Below are positions 6,590 to 13,373 of a stretch of 16,278 nucleotides of DNA, piece after piece. The translations under genes and the position numbers were made by a program. Under the pieces are notes generated by a model. The model was not told where the DNA came from and made no database searches. It saw only the letters and a list, made by a program, of their open reading frames with translations. Within the stretch, counting starts at the first letter, position 1, and each line of letters begins with the position of its first letter. This stretch comes from an uncultured Actinomycetes bacterium (lineage in GTDB: Bacteria; Actinomycetota; Actinomycetes; S36-B12), in the NCBI GenBank assembly GCA_913061025.1, contig CAJXUJ010000015.1:1-16278 (forward strand). The letters are read 5' to 3'.

Positions 6590-8032
6590 TTAGAGGTCGA
6601 CGGCGAAGTACTGGGTTTCGAGAAACTCGTGGATTCCATCGAAGCCGCCCTCGCGACCGAGCCCCGATTCTTTCATCCCGCCGAACGACGCCGCCGGATC
6701 CGAGGCAATGCCGCGGTTGATCGCGACCATGCCCGACTCCATCTGACGTGCAACCTTGATGCCCTCACCGGCATCCTTGGCGAATACGTAGGAAATGAGC
6801 CCGTACTCGGTGTCGTTAGCCATCCGGATGCCCTCGGCCTGATCCTCGAAGGTCACGATGGGCGCAACCGGTCCGAAGATCTCGTTGCGGGTGAGCGTTG
6901 AGCCGTGCTGGACGCCTCGCACGATCCGCGGGGCAATGAACGCGCCCTCGGCGGGGGCATCGCCGGCAACGGTCGCCATGGTGCCCTCAGCCTCTGCCTC
7001 CTGAACGAGTTCGAGGATCTTGTCGCGCTCCTTGATCGACACCATCGCACCGAGGTCATTGACCTGATCGATACCCGGGCCGATCTTGAGTCCGCGAAGC
7101 GCCGCCTCGAACTTGGTGGCGAACTCCTCGGCCACCGAAGCGTGGACGTAGAACCGGTTGGCCGCGGTGCACGCAGAGCCACCGTTACGCATCTTCGCAA
7201 CCATGGCGCCCTCGACGGCCTTGTCGACGTCGGCACCCTCCAACACCAGGAAGGGGGCGTTTCCGCCGAGCTCCATCGACGACGGCAGCACCCGCTTGGC
7301 GGTTTGCTCGAGCAGCAACTTGCCCACGTAGGTGGATCCGGTGAAGGACAGGGTGGCAACTCGCGGGTCGGCGAGAATCGCCTCCGAGACGGGGCCGGAC
7401 TTCGAGGTGGTCACGACGTTCACGACTCCGGCCGGGGCACCAGCGCGCTCGAGGACGTCGGCAACCCACAGCGCGGTGAGCGGGGTCTCCTGGGCGGGCT
7501 TGAGCACCGACGTGCAGCCAGCGGCCATCGCCGGTGCGAGCTTGCGGGTGGCCATCGCGGCCGGGAAGTTCCACGGTGTGATCAGGTACGCGACGCCCAT
7601 GGGTCGGTAGTCGGTGATGATCGTCTTGTCGCCCGTCGGGCTGTAGCGGAAGTCGCCCTGAACATGCGCGGCCTCCTCGGAGAACCAGCGGAAGAACTCG
7701 GCGGCGTAGGTGGCCTCACCCATGGCGTCTTTCCACGCCTTGCCGTTTTCCAGCGAGATGAGGCGCGCACAGTCCTCAATCTCAGCCGTCATGATCTCGA
7801 ACGCCTTGCGCAGGATCTCCGCACGGAACCGCGCCGAAGAGGTGCCCCAGTCGGCGAAGGCATCGTGGGCTGCGGATACCGCCTGCAGACCTTCCTCGAC
7901 GCTCGCGTCGCCGATCTCTGCGAGGGTGCCCAGCGTCGCCGGGTTTACAACGTCGAGGTGGGTAGCCGTCTGCAACCAATCACCGCCGATGAGAAGGCCG
8001 GTGGGAGTCCGTTCGGGCAGCGTGGTTGACAT
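6590..8032 (-). CDS. NAD(P)-dependent aldehyde dehydrogenase, succinate-semialdehyde dehydrogenase-like
   Basis: This 480-residue cytosolic aldehyde dehydrogenase oxidises an aldehyde or semialdehyde to the acid. The active-site set is complete: Asn155 in PWNFP, Lys178 in LKPA, Glu254 in MELGG and Cys288 in GGSACTAANR. Overall it looks closest to the GabD (succinate semialdehyde dehydrogenase) group, not to methylmalonate-semialdehyde dehydrogenase IolA. The ATG at 8032 has GAGAGGA upstream. It converges on the SDR gene across the repeat array. A CAATCGATTG palindrome 43-52 nt upstream of the start is shared with the bicupin operon, so it may be regulated with that operon and not with the iol-like genes. 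Which semialdehyde it uses is not determinable here. Confidence 0.92.
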   Translation of the reverse strand: MSTTLPERTPTGLLIGGDWLQTATHLDVVNPATLGTLAEIGDASVEEGLQAVSAAHDAFADWGTSSARFRAEILRKAFEIMTAEIEDCARLISLENGKAWKDAMGEATYAAEFFRWFSEEAAHVQGDFRYSPTGDKTIITDYRPMGVAYLITPWNFPAAMATRKLAPAMAAGCTSVLKPAQETPLTALWVADVLERAGAPAGVVNVVTTSKSGPVSEAILADPRVATLSFTGSTYVGKLLLEQTAKRVLPSSMELGGNAPFLVLEGADVDKAVEGAMVAKMRNGGSACTAANRFYVHASVAEEFATKFEAALRGLKIGPGIDQVNDLGAMVSIKERDKILELVQEAEAEGTMATVAGDAPAEGAFIAPRIVRGVQHGSTLTRNEIFGPVAPIVTFEDQAEGIRMANDTEYGLISYVFAKDAGEGIKVARQMESGMVAINRGIASDPAASFGGMKESGLGREGGFDGIHEFLETQYFAVDL

Positions 8033-8074
8033 TGACGTTCCTCTCGATGATCGCGTGGGAGCAGGCTAGCGCCA

Positions 8075-8084
8075 CAATCGATTG
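8075..8084. promoter_or_regulatory. CAATCGATTG operator candidate upstream of the aldehyde dehydrogenase
   Basis: A perfect 10-bp palindrome with a central CG lies in the 155-bp divergent gap between the aldehyde dehydrogenase (start 8032) and the carboxypeptidase (start 8188). The same ten bases plus one further base occur at 12350-12361 upstream of the bicupin operon. A CG-centred AATCGATT core fits LacI-type operators, but other families are possible. On the minus strand a TANNNT-type -10 candidate (TAGCCT) lies just downstream of it. Confidence 0.6.
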
Positions 8085-8187
8085 CAAAGCACCCCCTCGC
8101 CTAGGGGAAATTCTGTGAGACCTGCCACGCTGGGCTCCGAGCGGCCCACCGCGCCGAGAGCGACATCGGGCTTACCATGGGGAACCT

Positions 8188-9525
8188 ATGCATCTTTCGG
8201 CCCGGCGCCCCCTCGCCCTCTTCCTCGCCGCGATCGTCCCGTTCGCCGTGCTTACCGCGACCCCCGCGAGCGCCGCTGACCCGACCCCGGTCCCGGCGCC
8301 GCTGGTCGATCTCGAGGGCAATACGACTCCCACGACCCCCGCCACCCCCTCGGTGGAGTCGTCCCCTTCGGCTTCGGCCTTTCCAACACCCCCAGCAGAC
8401 GGAACCTCCTCACCGCGGGTCGAGGTCGAATCCGACGTTCTCGGTGGAGTCCGCCTCGCCGAGAAGGGACCGATCTCCGTCGATGCTCCGGGTGTCGCCC
8501 CCCTGCCCAAGGTCAAGGCTCGAACGTGGGTCTTGGCCGATGCCGCTACCGGGGAGATCCTCGCCGCGAAGAACGCGCACACCCTGCGCCGCCCGGCGAG
8601 CACGCTCAAGACCCTTACCGCGCTAACGCTCCTTCCCAAACTCGATCCAGAAGCAACCTGGACCGGAACGGCGAAAGCCCAGAACACCTACGGCAGCAAG
8701 GCGGGGATCCGCAAGGGGCGCGAGTACACGGTCGAGGAGCTCTTCTACGGGCTGCTGCTTCCTAGTGGAAATGACGCCGCGATCGCGTTGGCGCAGGCCA
8801 ACTCGTCGGTGAAGAAGACGGTCGATGAGATGAATGACGTCGCCGAGGAACTGCAGGCGTACAACACCACCGCGCGCAACACCAGCGGCCTCGACGCCAA
8901 GGGTCAGTTCTCCAGCGCCTATGACCTCGCCCTCATCGGTCGGGCTGCCATCGCCCGCGACGATTTCCTTGAATACGTCGGTTCCAAACGAGCCGACTTC
9001 CCAAACCCTAGAAAGCTGAAGAAGAACGGCAAGGAACGCAAGCCGATCACGGTGTACAACCAGAACGATCTGGTTATGAAGGACTACCGGGGAGCCATCG
9101 GGGTCAAGACCGGTTACACGAGTAAGGCTGGCCGCACCTTCATCGGAGCAGCCGAACGCGGCGGCACCACGTTGATCGTGACACTCATGGGAATCCGGGA
9201 ACCGAGCGCCGATGCCGCCCGAAAGCTTCTCAACTGGGGCTTCAAGAACCGTGCGGACATCATCCCGGTCGGCGAACTCGTCCCACCGTTGTCCGAGCAG
9301 CAGCGCACCGACGCCGAGGTCAGCGCCGAATCCACGGCCCCGGTCCCACTGGAGACGACCACCACGAGCGCAACGCTCCAGTCGTCACCGCAAGAACCAG
9401 AGTTGGCCTCGCTGTCGCCAACATCGTGGGGGTGGCTGGCCGTCTTCGCCGTTGCACTTGCCATGTTCATCGCAGCCGTGATCCGTCGGCTCGTTACGCG
9501 TCGACAACGCCGCCTGCTGTCCTGA
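8188..9525 (+). CDS. D-alanyl-D-alanine carboxypeptidase (low-molecular-weight PBP, DacB1/PBP5 type)
   Basis: This 445-residue secreted, membrane-anchored serine peptidase trims the terminal D-Ala from peptidoglycan stem peptides. An N-terminal signal peptide (basic RR at 6-7, hydrophobic 9-24, Ala-rich cleavage region near 27-30) is followed by a Pro/Thr/Ser-rich linker. The penicillin-binding motifs are S138-T-L-K141 (SxxK), S193-G-N (SxN) and K307-T-G (KTG). A second Ser/Thr-rich stretch leads to a C-terminal membrane helix (about 411-430) and a basic cytoplasmic tail. The ATG has GGGGA five bases upstream. Its stop is 1 bp from that of the convergent hydratase gene. In mycobacteria, as I recall, dacB1 also lies near trpS and icd1, which supports this being a core locus. 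Confidence 0.95.
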   Translation: MHLSARRPLALFLAAIVPFAVLTATPASAADPTPVPAPLVDLEGNTTPTTPATPSVESSPSASAFPTPPADGTSSPRVEVESDVLGGVRLAEKGPISVDAPGVAPLPKVKARTWVLADAATGEILAAKNAHTLRRPASTLKTLTALTLLPKLDPEATWTGTAKAQNTYGSKAGIRKGREYTVEELFYGLLLPSGNDAAIALAQANSSVKKTVDEMNDVAEELQAYNTTARNTSGLDAKGQFSSAYDLALIGRAAIARDDFLEYVGSKRADFPNPRKLKKNGKERKPITVYNQNDLVMKDYRGAIGVKTGYTSKAGRTFIGAAERGGTTLIVTLMGIREPSADAARKLLNWGFKNRADIIPVGELVPPLSEQQRTDAEVSAESTAPVPLETTTTSATLQSSPQEPELASLSPTSWGWLAVFAVALAMFIAAVIRRLVTRRQRRLLS

Positions 9526-9526
9526 A

Positions 9527-10207
9527 CTACCCACTGGCCCCCACGAAGTTGGTCATCACGGTCCGACCATCCTCGAAGGTCACGGTGAAGCGCGCGTTCG
9601 TCACTTTCTGGGGTGGAATGACCGAGCCGAGGAATACGACGTCGCCCGCGAGCAGTCCGCGACCGAGGGCGTGAGCAACGGCAGCACACTGCGCAAGCCC
9701 TTCGACGAGTGATCCGGTCATCGATTCGGGAACGTCCTGCTGCCACGACTGATCCCCGAACGTGACGTCAACCCTGCGATCAGGGCCCGCTCCCCAACCC
9801 GCGTCGTCGTTCGGGAGGACAAGCCAGCGCTCTTGATAGATATTGCCCGCAAGAACATCAAGAGCGTTCTCGGGAGCGAACCGAAGGTCTGCAAGCTCGA
9901 TGGCGGGAACCAGCGAGCCAACGGCAGCGATCACGTCATCACGGTTCGCTCCGGCCGGTAGGTCGTCTCGCATCCAGGCCGCGATCTCCGGTTCCACCAT
10001 GGGGTTAACCAGGTCGGAGACGTCCATCGGCGATCCGACCTCAACCCGCCCCTCGGCGAACAGGGCACCGACCAGCGGGCGATCTATACCCAGCAGTGCC
10101 TTGCCCTGGTCAGAACCGAAGCCAAGCTTCCACCCCACCTGGGTCTTGCCCTGCTCGCCGTCACGGGCAATGGCGGCGGCCAACGCCTCGACTTCTTCAG
10201 TGGTCAT
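9527..10207 (-). CDS. 2-keto-4-pentenoate hydratase / FAH-superfamily protein, short N-terminus
   Basis: This protein of about 226 residues resembles MhpD/HpaH hydratases, which add water to 2-hydroxy-dienoates, and related decarboxylases. The visible family features are GWKLGF (25-30), the metal-binding VEPEIA with Glu72 and Glu74, Glu104 in PAIELAD, and LLAGDVVFLG near the end. About 30 N-terminal residues of the usual 260, including the AYxxQ segment, are absent. The start at ATG 10207 is uncertain: it overlaps the cupin stop by 11 bp, and an in-frame ATG at 10222 is the alternative. Either way, translation is coupled to the cupin gene. It is the last gene of the four-gene operon. Hydratase, decarboxylase or another FAH-type activity cannot be separated by eye. 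Confidence 0.82.
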   Translation of the reverse strand: MTTEEVEALAAAIARDGEQGKTQVGWKLGFGSDQGKALLGIDRPLVGALFAEGRVEVGSPMDVSDLVNPMVEPEIAAWMRDDLPAGANRDDVIAAVGSLVPAIELADLRFAPENALDVLAGNIYQERWLVLPNDDAGWGAGPDRRVDVTFGDQSWQQDVPESMTGSLVEGLAQCAAVAHALGRGLLAGDVVFLGSVIPPQKVTNARFTVTFEDGRTVMTNFVGASG

Positions 10208-10613
10208 GCCCGTGCGCGACATCGGCTTCGTATCCAGCGTCTTCGAGCGATCCAGCTCCGCTCCAGCCCCACGCGAGCACGACGTCTTCATCGGTGTTGT
10301 TCCGGAACCCGTGCCACTGTCCGCGAGGGGTGAAAACGACGTCTCCCTGACGCGCAGGCGCTTCACCGTCGTCGGTGTACATGACACCGTTGCCGGAGAC
10401 GACGATCCAAAACTCATCGGCGTGAAAGTGCCGGTGCCGATCATGCATTGCTCCCGGGGGCAGGACTGTCCAGCCGAGCAGCAGGTTCTCCGAACCAGCG
10501 GTGGCCTTGTCGATCAGAAACTGGACCTGCATATCGACCCAGCCGTCCTCCCGCTTCAGGCCAGGGACCGTCGGGACTTGATCGAGGTTCGTTACGAAGC
10601 GATCGGGTGTCAT
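10197..10613 (-). CDS. Small single-domain cupin protein
   Basis: This 138-residue protein has one cupin barrel. The first cupin motif is histidine-rich (His57, His60, His62, His64, with Glu67 in ADEFWIV) and the second contributes His101 in RGQWHGFRN, giving a complete metal site. Small metallocupins act as isomerases, dioxygenases or lyases on small acids, so no specific reaction can be assigned. The ATG overlaps the upstream reductase stop as ATGA (4 bp), and its own 3' end overlaps the hydratase start. A C-terminal His-rich tail (HGHDH) is present. It is not an IolB homologue as far as I can tell: it is far too short. Confidence 0.85.
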   Translation of the reverse strand: MTPDRFVTNLDQVPTVPGLKREDGWVDMQVQFLIDKATAGSENLLLGWTVLPPGAMHDRHRHFHADEFWIVVSGNGVMYTDDGEAPARQGDVVFTPRGQWHGFRNNTDEDVVLAWGWSGAGSLEDAGYEADVAHGHDH

Positions 10614-11497
10614 GCGTCCTGTCCTCCCATACGTCGATAAGCGCGATGCGCGGTCACGAAGTCCTCGTGCCCGAAACCCATTCCCCTGCTGGCGTTCATG
10701 AGGTCATTCGCGATGGCGGCCAGTGGTGCCGGGGAAGCAAGGAGCCGTGCCTGCTCGAGCACGAGCGTCATGTCCTTTTGCTGAAGCGGAACGTCCGCGA
10801 GCGGCTTGTCCGGCATGTTGCCCTCAAGAACGAATGGTCCGCGGTAGGACAGCACAGGGGACGCAGCAACGCTGTCGAGGATGGCCTGCACCATGACGTT
10901 GCGATCGACTCCTCCACGTTCGGCGAGCGCTACGGCCTCGCCGAAGGCGATCACTTCCACCATTAGGAGCAGGTTGATCGACAGTTTTGCCTGGACGGCG
11001 AGACCGCTGCCGCCGATGTACGAGACTTTCGGCCCCACGGCGAGAAGGACATCTCGAACTCTCTCGTAGGCCGATTCGTCACCGCCGACCATCACCGATG
11101 CCTTGCCGTCGCGGACCGTTACCGGGCTTCCCGATAGCGGGGCGTCGAGCATGGTCAAACCTCGCTCAGCGAAGGCCTGCGACACGGACCTGCTCACCTC
11201 CGGGGAGATGGTGCTCATGTCGAGATAGACGGCCTCGGGCGACAGCGTCTCGGCGATGCCTCCCTCACCGAGCGCGACGCTTTGCACCGCCGCGCCGTCG
11301 GTGACGATCGACAAGACGACGTCCGCGCCCTCACTGGCTTGGGCCGGTGTCTGCGCCACCTGCATGCCAAGCGCTTCCAGGTCCGCGCTCTTGCCTGGCG
11401 AACGGTTCCAACCGCGGACCTCGTGACCGGCCTCGAGTAGGCGAGGAACGATCACCTGCCCCATGTCACCGAGACCGATGAACCCAACGACCGCCAC
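10610..11497 (-). CDS. NAD(P)-dependent 3-hydroxyisobutyrate / tartronate-semialdehyde reductase family dehydrogenase
   Basis: This 295-residue beta-hydroxyacid dehydrogenase of the HIBADH/GarR family interconverts 3-hydroxy acids and semialdehydes. The Rossmann motif GLGDMG is at 8-13. The substrate-binding loop DAPLSGS has Ser122-Gly123, and the catalytic lysine is Lys171 in AKLSIN with Asn175. A KDM segment near the C-terminus is also typical. The start was set at GTG 11497, which shares its first base with the last base of the bicupin TAG stop. The open frame before it lies in the bicupin gene. Candidate substrates include tartronate semialdehyde, malonate semialdehyde and 3-hydroxyisobutyrate; the operon gives no decisive clue. 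Confidence 0.9.
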   Translation of the reverse strand: MAVVGFIGLGDMGQVIVPRLLEAGHEVRGWNRSPGKSADLEALGMQVAQTPAQASEGADVVLSIVTDGAAVQSVALGEGGIAETLSPEAVYLDMSTISPEVSRSVSQAFAERGLTMLDAPLSGSPVTVRDGKASVMVGGDESAYERVRDVLLAVGPKVSYIGGSGLAVQAKLSINLLLMVEVIAFGEAVALAERGGVDRNVMVQAILDSVAASPVLSYRGPFVLEGNMPDKPLADVPLQQKDMTLVLEQARLLASPAPLAAIANDLMNASRGMGFGHEDFVTAHRAYRRMGGQDA

Positions 11498-12285
11498 TAG
11501 ACGTCTCCTTCTCCGTGAACATGGCCGGCAACCTGCCGGACCGGCTCTCTGCCCTTGATGTCCTGTCCCGTGGGGTTCCAGGTGCACACATTGGCCCCCG
11601 GCACCCAGACAGTGCGGCTCTCGCCCGGCACGAAGAACTCGACGAAGACCATGTCTTCGTCGTAGTCGTTACGAAACGAGTGAACCTCGTTTTCGTAGTT
11701 GTAGACAAGATCGCCCGCCTGCATGTCGAGAACACCGGCCGGGGTGTCCGCGGTGCCACGGCCGGAAAGCAGGAACTGGAAGTGCTCGGCGCCCTCGTGG
11801 TGATGCGGCGCTCCCGAGGCGCCGGGCGGATAGATGATCATTTCTCCTTTGACCGCGTCCGTGCCCCACAACTTCGGACTCGCGAGATAGATCCGCTGGC
11901 GAGTGTCGTGCTCGGAGTTCAGAACCGGCTCGCGGCTCCAGTCGTGGATGACCATCGATTCGCCAAGGGAGGGGTCGTACTCACGAGCCCGCGGGACTTC
12001 CGCCACGAACACGACCGTGGCCTCGGATGCCGTGTAGGTCGCCTCGGCTCCCGCAGCGAGCATCACCACATGGTCGGGCGTAACGGAGTCGCCGCCGTCA
12101 GAAACGAGCCCCCCGGATAGGAGTTGGAACCAGACCAAGGCGTCAGCCGCGGTAGCGACGGACCAGGTCTCGCCGGCGGCGAGTGACCCAATACGCACTC
12201 GGAGGCGATCGTCGGACAACCTCCCGGCCGCGATGACGTCGGTCCAGCCCGACTCGGCAGCCTGTGATCTCTCGATGAAGACCAT
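11497..12285 (-). CDS. Bicupin protein, one metal site
   Basis: This 262-residue protein has two cupin-like halves. The C-terminal half has a clear metal motif: His161-His162-His163, Glu164 and His168, then His202 in EVHSFRN. The N-terminal half (about 25-100) has the spacing of a cupin but lacks the histidine cluster, so it is probably non-catalytic. Bicupins include (S)-ureidoglycine aminohydrolase, oxalate decarboxylase and gentisate dioxygenase; none is a firm match. The ATG at 12285 has GTGGGGAAC before it, and the longer open frame to 12522 lies inside trpS. It is the first gene of a four-gene overlapping operon with a CAATCGATTG operator candidate 65 nt upstream. Confidence 0.85.
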   Translation of the reverse strand: MVFIERSQAAESGWTDVIAAGRLSDDRLRVRIGSLAAGETWSVATAADALVWFQLLSGGLVSDGGDSVTPDHVVMLAAGAEATYTASEATVVFVAEVPRAREYDPSLGESMVIHDWSREPVLNSEHDTRQRIYLASPKLWGTDAVKGEMIIYPPGASGAPHHHEGAEHFQFLLSGRGTADTPAGVLDMQAGDLVYNYENEVHSFRNDYDEDMVFVEFFVPGESRTVWVPGANVCTWNPTGQDIKGREPVRQVAGHVHGEGDV

Positions 12286-12349
12286 GTTCCCCACTTTCGA
12301 ATGCTCCGGACGACGTGGGCTTGAGCATAGGCAGCCGCACGGCTCTGGT

Positions 12350-12361
12350 GCAATCGATTGC
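12350..12361. promoter_or_regulatory. GCAATCGATTGC operator candidate upstream of the bicupin operon
   Basis: A perfect 12-bp CG-centred palindrome lies in the 82-bp gap between trpS and the bicupin gene. Its core matches the site at 8075-8084. On the minus strand it overlaps a possible -35 (TTGCAC), followed after 18 bp by TATGCT as a -10 candidate (about 12322-12327). A bound repressor would thus block this promoter. Recurrence in front of two catabolic units is the main evidence. Confidence 0.62.
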
Positions 12362-12367
12362 GGAAAC

Positions 12368-13369
12368 TCAGTCCGTGACGAATCCCACCTTGGAATAGAC
12401 AGCCTCGAGCGTGGGAGCGGCAGCCGCTCGAGCCTTGGCCGCCCCGTGGTGCATGAGTCGGGTGAGCTCGGCTGGATCGGCGAGGAACTCTCGGGTCCGT
12501 TCCCGCATCGGGCCGACGGCATCGACCACGATCTCCGCCGTCTCTTTCTTCAGGTCGCCGTAGCCACGACCCTGGTAACTCGCCACGATCTCGTCCATCG
12601 GGATTCCGCGGAGCGCCTGCTGCATCGTCAGGAGATTCGACACCCCCGGCTTTTGCTCTTGGTCGAACACGATGTCCCGGTCAGAGTCGGTCACCGCTGA
12701 CTTGATCTTCTTCGTCGAGACGGAGTCTTCATCCAGGATGAAGATGCAGCCGGCCGGGCTCGACTTGCTCATCTTCGACGTCGGATCCTGAAGATCGACG
12801 ATCTTCGCGGTTTCCTTGACGATGAGTGGCTCCGGAACAGTCAGCGTCTCACCAAATCGAGAGTTGAAGCGCTGGGCGAGGTTCCGCGTCAGTTCAAGAT
12901 GCTGCCGCTGGTCTTCGCCCACCGGCACCGCGTTCGCTCGATAGATCAGGATGTCGGCAGCCTGCAGGATCGGGTAGGTGAAAAGTCCGACGGTGGATCG
13001 ATCGGCCCCACCCTTGGCGCTCTTGTCCTTGAACTGGGTCATGCGCCCGGCTTCACCAAAACCGGTCATGCACTCGAGCACCCAGGCCAGTTGGCTGTGT
13101 TCGGGGACTTGGCTCTGCACAAAAACCGTCGATCGGTCGGGATCCAGACCCACGGCCAGCAACTGGGCGAACGACGCAAGCGTGCGCGTGCGCAGGAGTT
13201 CCGGATCGTGCTCGACGGTGATGGCGTGCTGATCGACCACGCAGTAGAAGGCGTCGTGGGTGTCTTGGAGGCGCACCCACTCGCGCAACGCACCGAGGTA
13301 ATTGCCGATGTGGAAAGAGTCGGCGGTCGGTTGAATACCCGAGAGCACGCGCGGGCGATTGGTGGACAT
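12368..13369 (-). CDS. trpS: Tryptophanyl-tRNA synthetase
   Basis: This 333-residue class I aminoacyl-tRNA synthetase charges tRNA-Trp. The HIGH-type motif is FHIGN at 19-23, and KMSKS is at 199-203. ERTREFLADP and the Lys/Ala-rich C-terminus are typical of bacterial TrpRS, and the length is standard (about 330-340). The start ATG 13369 is preceded by TAGGAGT, so its ribosome site overlaps the stop codon of the CBS-domain gene 4 bp upstream, implying coupling. The frame is open 24 codons further, into the neighbouring gene, without support. A bicupin gene follows on the same strand after 82 bp and probably has its own promoter. No convincing trpS terminator was seen. Confidence 0.97.
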   Translation of the reverse strand: MSTNRPRVLSGIQPTADSFHIGNYLGALREWVRLQDTHDAFYCVVDQHAITVEHDPELLRTRTLASFAQLLAVGLDPDRSTVFVQSQVPEHSQLAWVLECMTGFGEAGRMTQFKDKSAKGGADRSTVGLFTYPILQAADILIYRANAVPVGEDQRQHLELTRNLAQRFNSRFGETLTVPEPLIVKETAKIVDLQDPTSKMSKSSPAGCIFILDEDSVSTKKIKSAVTDSDRDIVFDQEQKPGVSNLLTMQQALRGIPMDEIVASYQGRGYGDLKKETAEIVVDAVGPMRERTREFLADPAELTRLMHHGAAKARAAAAPTLEAVYSKVGFVTD

Positions 13370-13373
13370 ACTC

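Noticed and set aside
6905..8029. Long plus-strand open frame opposite the aldehyde dehydrogenase
   Set aside because: It is an antisense shadow of a GC-rich gene: no recognisable domain, and the opposite strand encodes a complete enzyme with all active-site residues.
10197..10613. Small cupin as the missing IolB (5-deoxyglucuronate isomerase)
   Set aside because: IolB is a bicupin-like protein of about 270-300 residues. This protein is 138 residues with a single site and belongs to a different, co-transcribed operon.
9843..10640. Plus-strand open frame antisense to the hydratase and cupin genes
   Set aside because: It has a Ser/Pro/Arg-rich shadow composition, and the minus-strand genes have clear metal motifs and operon overlaps.
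12333..12344. AGCC/GGCT hairpin as a trpS terminator
   Set aside because: The stem is only 4-5 bp with a tiny loop and no T tract, and it lies between the proposed operator and the promoter of the bicupin operon.
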